Source of the DNA: Thermoanaerobaculia bacterium
GTDB taxonomy: Bacteria > Acidobacteriota > Thermoanaerobaculia > Multivoradales > Multivoraceae
Length of the DNA: 48,475 nucleotides
Direction: 5' to 3'
Assembly: GCA_022823665.1 (NCBI GenBank)
Contig: JAJEHN010000021.1
Location: 1-48,475 of the forward strand
The notes beneath the pieces were generated by a model that saw nothing but the letters and a program-made list of their open reading frames with translations, was not told the origin of the DNA and searched no databases. Position numbers and translations under genes: made by a program. Shown one piece after another: positions 17,777-25,831 of this stretch. How positions within the stretch are numbered: the first letter of the stretch is position 1; each line of letters starts with the position of its first letter.

Positions 17777-19912
17777 TCACAGCCCTCGCAACAGCGACCG
17801 CGCCAAGGCCAGATCCGCCGCGTAGCGGTCGCCGAGAGGAGGCAGCGAGGCCTCCTTCACGTAGCGTTCCAGCGCCGGTCGAGCGATATCTCGAAGCCCC
17901 GACCGCGCCGCCACGGTCGCCAGGTTGAACAGCACGTCGAGGTCGCCCGGATCGAGTTCGACCGACCGCTGCCAGGCAGTGATCGCCTCGTTTGCCCGGC
18001 GCTGGTTGAACAGCGCGATTGCCAGGTAGTTCCAGGCCAGCGGCAACAGCGGGTTGAGCGCCAGAGCTTCCCGCGCCTCCCGCTCGCAGAGCGGCCAGTC
18101 GCCGGCGTGCAGCGCCGCCAGGGCCAGGTTCTGTCGCGCTTGCGGATTCCTCTCGTCGAACTCCAGGGACCGCAGCAGAATCTCCCTGGCGCGGCCCGTC
18201 TCCCCCGACTCGGCGAGCACCAGGCCGAGGACATTCAGCGCGTCGGGATCGCTCGACGAAGCGTGCCGCTCCATCAACCGCGCCGCGTCCCGGGCCTGTC
18301 CCGTCCGGGCCAGGGTCAGGGCCAACTGCCGCTCGAGGAACGGCGAAGCCAGACCCCGACGCTCCGCGTCGATCATCAGGCGCAGCGCTTCCTCCACCCG
18401 CCCGCGGTCGAGCAGCACCTGGGCCAGGTTGGAGTAGCCGAGTCCCATTCGCGGCCGACGCCGGATCGTCCGCCGGGCGAGGTCCTCGGCCTCCTCCAGG
18501 CGGCCTTCCTGGTACGCCTTCGAGTAGTCCTGGAGCATCCGGTCGAGGTCGACCAGGTTCTTGGGGTCATCCTCCTCGCCGTAGGTCCGCGGCAAATCGA
18601 GACCGCCGGAAGAACTGAGGTACCCCAGACTCTGAAGTGCCCGACGCTCGTCCTCACTGACGCTTCCGGCCGCGGGAGGCCACTCCGACTCCGCCGGCAG
18701 CAGGGCCGCAAGTTCGGCGGCGGTCCCGGCTTCCGCGACATGGAGATTGCGCACTTCGGCCGGGTCGGCGGCCAGGTCGTAGAGTTCGGGCCGCGGCAGC
18801 GAGATGTACTTCAGGAGGCCGGCGCCGCGGTCGTCGTCGCCAATTCCCGTCCTCGGCTGAGCCACGACGCCGCGCAGGGGCGCCCAGCCACGTTGCAGGT
18901 TGGGGCCCAGCACCTCGAAGTAGGTCGCATCGGGGCCGGCGCCTGCGTCCGGCGCCCGCGCCCTCCAGAGACTGCGGCCCGCCATCCCGGGGATCGCCGA
19001 GGCGTCGATGCCCGCCGCTTCCAGCATGGTCGGCAGCACGTCGACGTGCTGGACCGGCGAGTCGATCCGCGAGGACGTCAGTTCCTCGGCCCAGAGGACC
19101 AGCGGCACGGCGAGCGTGGCCTCGTAGGCGAAAAGGCCATGCGTCGCCTCGCCGTGATCTCCCAGTCCCTCGCCGTGATCCGACGTGACGATCACCAGCG
19201 CGTCCGCGTTCCCGTCGCCGGGCGCCACGACCTGGAGCAGCCGGCCCACGTACTCGTCGGCCGCCGCGACTTCGCCCAAATAGGGATTCCCGGCGAAGCG
19301 GGCCGAGAAGGACGCCGGCGGCTCGTAGGGAACGTGGGGCTCGTACAGGTGGACCCAGAGGAACCTGGGCTCGCCCTCGTGCCGCCGCCACCAGGACGAG
19401 GCGGCAGCCACCACCTCGTCGCCGCTCCGCTCCGCGACGGCGAAGCCCCGGGTCGAACCCTCCGGGTAGGAGTCGTCGTAGACCTCGAACCCCCGGTCCA
19501 GCCCGTAGCGGGCGTCCAGCGGGAACGCGGCGACGAACGCCGCGGTGCGGAATCCCGCGTCGCCGAAGGCTTCGGCGGCCGTCGGCACCGATTCGGGCAG
19601 CACGAAGCCGGCGTTGTCGCGCACCCCGTGCTCGTAGGGCAAGCGGCCCGTCAGCAGGTTCGCGTGAGACGGCAGCGTCATCACGCTGTGCGCGTGCGCC
19701 CGGCCGAAGACCCAGCCGCTCGCCGCGAGGCGGTCGAGGTGGGGAGTCTCCGCGGCCGAGTTTCCCGCGAACCCGACGGCGTCGGCCCGCAGGGTGTCGA
19801 TCGTCACCAGGACGACATCCCGAGCGAACCCCGGTGCCGGCGCCTCAGGCCAGCCGGTCTCCGGCGCCGGCGATGCCGGCTGCTTCCCGGAATCGGGCGC
19901 GCAGGCCGACAC
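17777..19912 (-). CDS. Sulfatase-like alkaline-phosphatase-superfamily hydrolase fused to TPRs, probable lipoprotein
   Basis: Numbered from the GTG at 19912 (711 residues), the N-terminal half is a sulfatase-type fold: metal-binding Asp39 in VTIDTLRAD, the nucleophile segment MTLPSHANLLTGR with Thr79 where sulfatases have the formylglycine Cys or Ser, HLYEPHVPYEPP, and TSDHGEGLGDHGE. The C-terminal third is TPR repeats. Having Thr instead of Cys/Ser argues against a classical formylglycine sulfatase; a phosphodiesterase, phosphotransferase or other alkaline-phosphatase-superfamily reaction is equally possible. Reading 16 codons further upstream in frame from a CTG at 19960 gives a lipoprotein signal ending LIGLAVSAC, and this CTG overlaps the stop of the preceding gene (CTGA). 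The true start is therefore probably 19960. It is the third gene of a minus-strand group with the Oar-like receptor. Confidence 0.85.
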   Translation of the reverse strand: MSACAPDSGKQPASPAPETGWPEAPAPGFARDVVLVTIDTLRADAVGFAGNSAAETPHLDRLAASGWVFGRAHAHSVMTLPSHANLLTGRLPYEHGVRDNAGFVLPESVPTAAEAFGDAGFRTAAFVAAFPLDARYGLDRGFEVYDDSYPEGSTRGFAVAERSGDEVVAAASSWWRRHEGEPRFLWVHLYEPHVPYEPPASFSARFAGNPYLGEVAAADEYVGRLLQVVAPGDGNADALVIVTSDHGEGLGDHGEATHGLFAYEATLAVPLVLWAEELTSSRIDSPVQHVDVLPTMLEAAGIDASAIPGMAGRSLWRARAPDAGAGPDATYFEVLGPNLQRGWAPLRGVVAQPRTGIGDDDRGAGLLKYISLPRPELYDLAADPAEVRNLHVAEAGTAAELAALLPAESEWPPAAGSVSEDERRALQSLGYLSSSGGLDLPRTYGEEDDPKNLVDLDRMLQDYSKAYQEGRLEEAEDLARRTIRRRPRMGLGYSNLAQVLLDRGRVEEALRLMIDAERRGLASPFLERQLALTLARTGQARDAARLMERHASSSDPDALNVLGLVLAESGETGRAREILLRSLEFDERNPQARQNLALAALHAGDWPLCEREAREALALNPLLPLAWNYLAIALFNQRRANEAITAWQRSVELDPGDLDVLFNLATVAARSGLRDIARPALERYVKEASLPPLGDRYAADLALARSLLRGL

Positions 19913-19956
19913 GGCCAGGCCGATCAGCGCAACGGCGGCCGCCGCCGGGCCAGTTC

Positions 19957-20931
19957 TCAGAGCGATTCCAGGTACTCCGCGAACTGCTTCGCCTCCTCGG
20001 CCTTCTCGCCTTCGGGTTCGAGCTCAAGGAACCGGCGGAAGTCGGCGGCGGCGGCGGCGTTGTTGCCGCCCGCCATGTTCGAGAGACCGCGGAAGTAGTA
20101 GGCCTCCGACCAGTCCGGCGCCGCCGCGACGGCAGCGTCGAGCTTGGCGATGGCGCCCTCGAAGTCGTTCGTGTTGTAGAGCGCAACGCCCTCACGCACG
20201 AGAATCTCCGGGTCCGCCCGCTGGTCCTCGGGCATTCGATTGAGGTACGCCTGCGCTTCATCGCCGCGGCCCAATGCCGTCAGACGCCGGCTCATCAGCC
20301 GAAGCGCGTCCACGTTCGACGGCGCCAGGGTCAAGGCCCGTTCGAGGTTCGTCAACGCCTCGTCGTCATGCTCCAGTTGCACCTGGGCCTGGGCCACCGC
20401 GACGAGCACCGCCGCCTTGCCGCCGTCCGGCAGGGCATCGAGGGTCTCGGTGAAGACCTGGATCGCCCCTTCGTAGTCCCCCGCCGCAAGCAGGGCGTTG
20501 CCCTGTTCCAACTGTTCCCTTGCCGCCTGCGCCGCCTCGCCATCGTCCAGCGCGGCCGCCGAACCGTCCGTCGCCGATGCGGAGCCCGCCTCCAGGGTCG
20601 TCTTCAGGAACACGCGATCGGCCGGCGACGCGTACTCCTGCACCAGGGCGCTGTGCGTCGTGGACACGTAGCCCGGCTTCGACACCAGCACGTCCCAGTT
20701 TCCGCCGCCGAGGCCGGCCCGCGCCCAGCGGCCCTTGCCGTTCGTCGATACGGCCTCGGGGCCAGCCCCGCCGAGGGTGAGCTGAACGCTCGCACCCTCC
20801 ACCGGATTGCCCTCCGCGTCCTGAACCGTGCCGCTCAGCCGGCCGCGACCGGCCCAGGCCTGGGCCGACGCCGCCATCGCCAGAAGAACGCCCGCCAGCA
20901 TCGCGCCGGCGACGCGGGTTCGATAGTTCAT
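19957..20931 (-). CDS. Exported carboxypeptidase-regulatory-like domain plus TPR protein
   Basis: The protein has about 324 residues. The ATG at 20931 is preceded by AGGGGAGGA, a strong ribosome site, and starts a signal peptide (MLAGVLLAMAASAQAWA). Residues about 30-110 form a carboxypeptidase D regulatory-like beta-sandwich (GRLSGTVQDAEGNPVEGASVQL), and the rest is TPR (for example YEGAIQVFTETLDALPDGGKA and AIAKLDAAVAAAPDWSEAYY). The same regulatory domain opens the receptor encoded just upstream, so this may be a periplasmic partner of it. The stop overlaps the probable CTG start of the sulfatase-like gene. Confidence 0.84.
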   Translation of the reverse strand: MNYRTRVAGAMLAGVLLAMAASAQAWAGRGRLSGTVQDAEGNPVEGASVQLTLGGAGPEAVSTNGKGRWARAGLGGGNWDVLVSKPGYVSTTHSALVQEYASPADRVFLKTTLEAGSASATDGSAAALDDGEAAQAAREQLEQGNALLAAGDYEGAIQVFTETLDALPDGGKAAVLVAVAQAQVQLEHDDEALTNLERALTLAPSNVDALRLMSRRLTALGRGDEAQAYLNRMPEDQRADPEILVREGVALYNTNDFEGAIAKLDAAVAAAPDWSEAYYFRGLSNMAGGNNAAAAADFRRFLELEPEGEKAEEAKQFAEYLESL

Positions 20932-21055
20932 GAGTCCTCCCCTCGTTCTCCGACCGCCGATCTGCCCGAGCATCCTACTACCCGCGGTGCCGGGCCATGC
21001 CGAGGCCGGCGACTCCTCACCGGGCAGATCCAGCGCGGCAAGGCTGGCGAACCAG

Positions 21056-21091
21056 AAAGCAAAGAGGGCCGGGGGATCGCCCCCGGCCCTC
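21056..21091 (-). terminator. Rho-independent-type terminator after the TonB-dependent receptor gene
   Basis: A perfect 12-bp stem (21064-21075 with 21080-21091, four-base loop) lies 63 bases beyond the receptor stop. Read on the minus strand the stem is followed by TTTGCTTT. It probably ends or attenuates receptor transcription before the TPR gene at 20931. Confidence 0.72.
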
Positions 21092-21153
21092 TCGATTCGC
21101 TGTGGTGCATCGCCTTCGTTCAGAAACTCAGGCCATGTACCTCCGGTTCTGAA

Positions 21154-24048
21154 CTACTTCCAGTTCAGGCGCACGCCCAAGCGGTAGATGCGCGGTGAAA
21201 TGTTGTCGTCCAGGTTGCCGCCGTTCGTGTACCGCGTGTTCAGCAGGTACGCGAGGCCGGTGCCTTCGTTCGTCATGTTGAACACGTCGACGCCGAAGGT
21301 CATGTTGACCGGACCCTGAAGAGCGATCTCCTTCTCGACCCGGAAGTCGACCGTCTGGATGTCGTCCAGGCGGTACTGGTCGTAGTCCTGACCCGGGATC
21401 ACGTTGATCGTGGGACGGGCAACGCCGGCTCCCCAGGGAATCACCACGGAGTTGTTCCAGTAGGCGAGCGGATAGCCCTCCCGACCGGTCAGGTTCGCCG
21501 AGACGTTGAAGCCCCACGGCCGATCCGGCGCCACCTGGTACATGCCGTTCAGGCTGTAGGTCCAGGTGGACTGCAGGAACCGCTCGCCCTTGCCGGAGCC
21601 GGTCGAGCGCGTCAGGTAGAGATCGCCGTCCTGGCAGCCGGCCCTACCGACCAGCGGGCTCGCGTGGTCGTAGTACGAGCGCGGGATGCTGCACTCTCCC
21701 TTGCCGTACTGGTAGAAGCCGCGAGCCATCCAGCGGTTCGCCAGCCTCTTGGTGAAGCTGATCGAGTAGCCGAGATAGTCGCGCCCGCGGTCACCGTTCG
21801 AAACGTAGCTGCCGCCCGTGTCCACGAGATCGCCGTTCGGGATGCCGTAGTACGGAATGCTGACGTCACGGCCGACCCTGGGCAACTCTACGTCCAGAGT
21901 CCCGATCTGCTCGTAGTCGCTGCGGTTCGGGATTCGGGTGCTGCCGTCCGGCTGCCGGAAAAGCGTGAAGCCGTCTAGCAGATCGCTGACCTCCCGTTGC
22001 GTCACCGTGAAGGCGACGACGAACTCGGGCAGGAAAGCATGCTCCACGGACGCCAGGATCTCCTGGGTGAGCGGAGCGTCCAGGCCCGGGTCGGTCTCGT
22101 CGACGATCTTCAGCGGATCGGTTGGGTCGAAGCCGCGCGTGTAGTACAGATCCCCGGTGACCGAGTCGAAGTAGGCATAGGAGGCGCCGAACGGCGAGTT
22201 CCTGGTCACCCAGCCCGAAGCCATCTGATCGTAGAACTGGGAGATGCTGGCGCGAACCAGCGTCTTCCGCTCCTCGCCGATGGCATAGGTGGCGCCCAGA
22301 CGCGGCGCGACGCTTCCCCAACTGAACCCCGCCTCGGAACCGCGGAAGTTGATGTCGGGGTAGATGTCGCGATAGGCCGCGACCGGATGAGCGGGCCGGG
22401 TGTACGGCTCGTTGGCGCCACCCTGGTCGTCGTAGCGAAGACCGAAGTTGATCGTCGCCCGGCCGAAGGTCACCGTGTCCTGAGCCCAGATCGCGGTGTA
22501 GTCGGAGACCGCAACGCCCGTGTGATCGCGAACCGCGACCGTGGCGCCCCAGCCGCCGTGGAACACGTCCCGCGGTCCCCACTGGAACACGGAGTTCTGG
22601 GTGAACTCCCGGAAGCGCCCGCCGACCTTCAGCTCGTGGTTGACCGAGGCGCCCGTCGTGAAGAAGTAGGACGTGTCGACCTGGTACGAGTCGAACGGGC
22701 GGGAGCTGCTACCGGTGAGGTAGTTGTCCTGCCACACACCGTCCTCCTGGCGCGGGTCGAGCGCGTCCGGATGGAGTCCGTTCTCGTCCGAGCGAGTGCC
22801 TCGGGCCGCCAGAGCGAAACCGAAGTCGCCGTGCGAGTAGGTGCCGGTGAGGAAGAAGTTCGCAGAGAACACATGGGTGTCCTCGAGCCGGTACTGGGCG
22901 GAGGGACCCCGCTGGTTCCAGGTCGTCGGCGCCGGTCGGGTCGTGCCCGCGCCGCGTCCGAACTTCAGCTTGTCGCCGTTGTTGAACGAGCCGACGATCG
23001 AGTTGGACGCGTTGATCTGACCGTTCGCCTTGAGCGCCGTGTTCTCCAGGATCGTGTCGTCGGCCAAGCCGGTCGCCGCGTTCTGCTGGATGTCGTTCTG
23101 GCCCCAGCTACCCCAGAAGAACAGGCGGTCCTGGATCGCGGCGCCGCCGGCCTCGAAGCCGATGTCCTCGATCTTCCGCACCTGCGCGCCGGCGAGCTCC
23201 GTCTGGAAGTTGTCCTTGTAGAGCTCGCCCTCGATGTTCGGCTGCGACTGCTTCAGCGCGCCGCCGAAGTAGCCGTTGCGCTGCGTGTTGTAGAACCGGG
23301 CCGAACCGCGGAACTCGTTGCTGCCGCGCTTCGTCACCAGGTTGACCTGGACGCCGGCGCTGTTCTTCGTCACGTCCGTGCCGCCGGTCGTGAAGGACAT
23401 CTCGGCGAACTGGTCGAAATCGTAGTAGGTCGGCGAGGCGCCGGTGGCCGCCATGTCGGTGATCGACGTGCCGTCCATCTGGAAATCGTTCTGGTTGCCG
23501 CTCACGCCAGGGGCGCGGAACGCGGACTGCTGGCCCGATTCCGAACCGCCGACGTTCACCCGGTCGACGAGCACGCCCGGGGTCTGCGAGAGCAGGGACC
23601 AGGGATCGCGCGCGGTCGGGATCTTCTCCAATTCGACCTGGCTGACGTTGGTGCCGGCCGAGAGCTTCCGCTCGTCGAGCAGCGGACTCTCGGAAGTGAC
23701 CGTGATCGTCTCTTCGAGCGCCGCGGTCAGAACCAGCGGCACGCTCGTGTTCCGCCCGAGGGCGACGACGACGTCCGGGAACTCGATGCCGCCGAAGCCA
23801 TCGAGTGCGGCGGTAACGGTATAGGCGCCGGGATCCAGGGCGAGGAAACGCCACTGGCCCTGGCCATCGGTGAACTGCGTACGCGGCGCGCCGATGCCGC
23901 TGACGGTGACCGTGACGCCGGGGAGCGCAGCTCCCGAGTCGTCCGTCACCGTGCCGTAGAGATTGCCCGTCGGCGTCTGGCCAAAGGCCATGCCGGCGAC
24001 GAACAGGCAAAGGATGACGCTGAACGTCGAAACGAGGCGTCTACTCAT
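21154..24048 (-). CDS. TonB-dependent receptor, Oar-like, with N-terminal carboxypeptidase-regulatory domain
   Basis: The protein has 964 residues. A signal peptide (VILCLFVAGMAFGQ) is followed by a carboxypeptidase-regulatory-like domain (about 26-110, GNLYGTVTDDSGAALPGVTVTV), a TonB-box-like segment EETITVTSESPLLDE, a plug (PGVLVDRVNVGGSESGQQS, NDFQMDGTSIT) and a long beta-barrel ending YRLGVRLNWK. This is the layout of the Oar-like receptors that are abundant in Acidobacteriota. It would sit in the outer membrane and import or handle a large substrate using TonB energy. The ligand cannot be read from the sequence. A GGAGGGAG ribosome site lies about 11 bases before the ATG, and a promoter-like pair lies about 110 bases upstream. 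The last residue is Lys rather than the usual aromatic residue of barrel proteins. Confidence 0.92.
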   Translation of the reverse strand: MSRRLVSTFSVILCLFVAGMAFGQTPTGNLYGTVTDDSGAALPGVTVTVSGIGAPRTQFTDGQGQWRFLALDPGAYTVTAALDGFGGIEFPDVVVALGRNTSVPLVLTAALEETITVTSESPLLDERKLSAGTNVSQVELEKIPTARDPWSLLSQTPGVLVDRVNVGGSESGQQSAFRAPGVSGNQNDFQMDGTSITDMAATGASPTYYDFDQFAEMSFTTGGTDVTKNSAGVQVNLVTKRGSNEFRGSARFYNTQRNGYFGGALKQSQPNIEGELYKDNFQTELAGAQVRKIEDIGFEAGGAAIQDRLFFWGSWGQNDIQQNAATGLADDTILENTALKANGQINASNSIVGSFNNGDKLKFGRGAGTTRPAPTTWNQRGPSAQYRLEDTHVFSANFFLTGTYSHGDFGFALAARGTRSDENGLHPDALDPRQEDGVWQDNYLTGSSSRPFDSYQVDTSYFFTTGASVNHELKVGGRFREFTQNSVFQWGPRDVFHGGWGATVAVRDHTGVAVSDYTAIWAQDTVTFGRATINFGLRYDDQGGANEPYTRPAHPVAAYRDIYPDINFRGSEAGFSWGSVAPRLGATYAIGEERKTLVRASISQFYDQMASGWVTRNSPFGASYAYFDSVTGDLYYTRGFDPTDPLKIVDETDPGLDAPLTQEILASVEHAFLPEFVVAFTVTQREVSDLLDGFTLFRQPDGSTRIPNRSDYEQIGTLDVELPRVGRDVSIPYYGIPNGDLVDTGGSYVSNGDRGRDYLGYSISFTKRLANRWMARGFYQYGKGECSIPRSYYDHASPLVGRAGCQDGDLYLTRSTGSGKGERFLQSTWTYSLNGMYQVAPDRPWGFNVSANLTGREGYPLAYWNNSVVIPWGAGVARPTINVIPGQDYDQYRLDDIQTVDFRVEKEIALQGPVNMTFGVDVFNMTNEGTGLAYLLNTRYTNGGNLDDNISPRIYRLGVRLNWK

Positions 24049-24616
24049 GCGTTGAATACTCCCTCCAAGGTGTGTTCTGCGGGAAACCGGCGCCGCTCAC
24101 GCGACGCAGAGCGACCTCCCGCGGTTTGGGAAGAGCCTGATCGGCTCGCCAACAGTACTAGAACCCACCGCAAGACGTGTGCCAAAACGGCCGTGGGCCG
24201 GCCGTTGCTGACGGTGGGAAGAAACCCGCTCTGTCGCGGGGTTTGCGGCCACGTCCGGGTTTCGGTGCGTCAAATTGGCGCCCCGCCACGTACCCGCCGA
24301 TTCAAGTAAGTGCTCCACGTTCAATCTCTTGAAGCTACTCGCCATGCCAGTCATGCCGAAAGCAGTTGCCCGTCATCCGACCTTCGACTGACCAGCCTCT
24401 TCGTGCGGCAAAGCCGTACCGAAGAGCCCTGGCCGCCGATGGGACCTGAATCACCGACGTGTATCGGTCCGAGCAAGTCGTGACGGGTACACCTCGGGAA
24501 CAACCTGTCGAGTCCATGCATCGTACAGTAGAGAGAGCCGGTTGTCTACGGCAGCGGTTCCGGGACCCTTCCGGAACGCTCGCCGCCGCGATCGCCGGCA
24601 TCCGAAGCGTCACTCC
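24049..24616. other. Gene-free divergent region
   Basis: This 568-base stretch separates the receptor (leftward) from the transglutaminase-like gene (rightward). It is somewhat less GC-rich than the genes. It contains a sigma70-like promoter for the receptor (24157-24185) and an imperfect hairpin (24222-24229 with 24236-24244). The open frames crossing it have no recognisable protein character. I see no tRNA or known riboswitch. Confidence 0.6.
24157..24185 (-). promoter_or_regulatory. Putative sigma70-type promoter of the TonB-dependent receptor
   Basis: Read on the minus strand, TTGGCA (24185-24180) and TCTAGT (24162-24157) are spaced by 17 bases, matching 5 of 6 and 4 of 6 consensus positions. 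Transcription would begin about 100 bases before the receptor ATG. This is based on consensus only. Confidence 0.4.
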
Positions 24617-25765
24617 ATGGACCGCCGATCCCTCATGCCCCCGCCCGCTCCGGTGCCCGCCCGCCGGGCCGCCGCCCTGCTGCTGCCCGCCCTGGCGACT
24701 GCCTGCGCCGGCTACGTCCCCTTCGACGGCACGCTGGCTCTGGCGCCCGAGTTCGAACGACGGCTGGGAGCCGGCTGGACGGAGCAGATCGTCGTGCCCT
24801 TCGCCACTGACGCCGCGCTGCGCCATGCCATAGACGAGCGGGTCAGCCCGGCCGGCAGCGAGAGCCGGCGACGCGATGCGGCGCTCGACTTCATCTTCGG
24901 CTTCGTAGACCTGGAGTACGCCCTCGCGCCCACCCGGACGGCGACCGAGACGTTCGCCGAAGCGACGGGCAACTGCCTTTCCTTCGTCAACCTGTTCGTG
25001 GCGGTTGGCCGCGAGCGACGGCTGAATCCCTTCTTCGTGGAAGTCGAGGACTACCAGCGCTGGAACTACCAGGACGGCGTCGTGGTCAGCCGCGGACACA
25101 TGGTCGCGGGAATGTACGTGGACGGCGAGATGGCGACATACGACTTCCTGCCCTACCGGCCGAAGTCCTACCGCGACTTCCGGCCGATCACGGATCTCGC
25201 GGCAACCGGCCACTACTACAACAACCTGGGCGCCGAAGCCCTGATGGAGGGCGCCCTCGACGACGCCGAGCGCTGGCTGGACGTGGCCGTCCGGCTCACA
25301 CCCGACTTCGACAAGGCGATCAACAACTACGGCATCGTGCTGCTGCGGCGGGGCCGACTGGCCGATGCAGTCCGCGTTCTGGAGGAGGGGCTCCAACTCC
25401 ACCCGGACGACGTACCCATGCTGACGAACCTTGTCCGCGCCCATCAGCTCCGCGGCGACAACGAGCGCGCCGGCGAGCTCCTGGACCGACTGGAAGACCT
25501 GAACCAGGCCAGCCCTTTCTTCTACGTCTACCGGGGCGACGCGGCGCTCGCCGCCGGCGACGCCGCTACCGCTCTCGACTACATGCGCCGCGCCCTGCGC
25601 GCCGATTCCGAGATCCCCGAGGTCCACGTGGGCCTGGTCCGGGTCTACCTGTCGACGGGCAGACTGGACGAAGCGAAGCACCACGTCGAGCGCGCGCTCC
25701 GGCTCGACGCCACTCACGATGAGGCGCGCAAGTTCGCGGCCTTGATCGAACGCGGTCCGCCGTAA
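24617..25765 (+). CDS. Transglutaminase-like/TPR lipoprotein
   Basis: The protein has about 382 residues. The ATG at 24617 is chosen because it directly precedes a signal sequence (RRAAALLLPALATAC) with a plausible but non-canonical lipobox ATAC. The N-terminal half is a transglutaminase-like cysteine protease fold with a readable triad: Cys120 in TGNCLSFVNLF, His161 in SRGHMVAGMY and Asp176 in MATYDFLPY. The C-terminal half is TPR (NNYGIVLLRRGRLADAVRVL; VHVGLVRVYLSTGRLDEAKH). Proteins of this layout are exported in many Gram-negative bacteria, but their substrates are unknown. The VWFA-related gene starts 66 bases downstream on the same strand. Confidence 0.8.
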   Translation: MDRRSLMPPPAPVPARRAAALLLPALATACAGYVPFDGTLALAPEFERRLGAGWTEQIVVPFATDAALRHAIDERVSPAGSESRRRDAALDFIFGFVDLEYALAPTRTATETFAEATGNCLSFVNLFVAVGRERRLNPFFVEVEDYQRWNYQDGVVVSRGHMVAGMYVDGEMATYDFLPYRPKSYRDFRPITDLAATGHYYNNLGAEALMEGALDDAERWLDVAVRLTPDFDKAINNYGIVLLRRGRLADAVRVLEEGLQLHPDDVPMLTNLVRAHQLRGDNERAGELLDRLEDLNQASPFFYVYRGDAALAAGDAATALDYMRRALRADSEIPEVHVGLVRVYLSTGRLDEAKHHVERALRLDATHDEARKFAALIERGPP

Positions 25766-25831
25766 CGCCCGGAGACCTTCGAGGCCATAGGGAAGAACCT
25801 CCACCCGAAGCTGTTAGCCTTCATTGCAACG

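Noticed and set aside
21997..24309. 770-residue plus-strand frame antisense to the TonB-dependent receptor
   Set aside because: The receptor frame shows signal peptide, regulatory domain, plug and barrel. The antisense frame is rich in Arg, Val and Gly without any motif.
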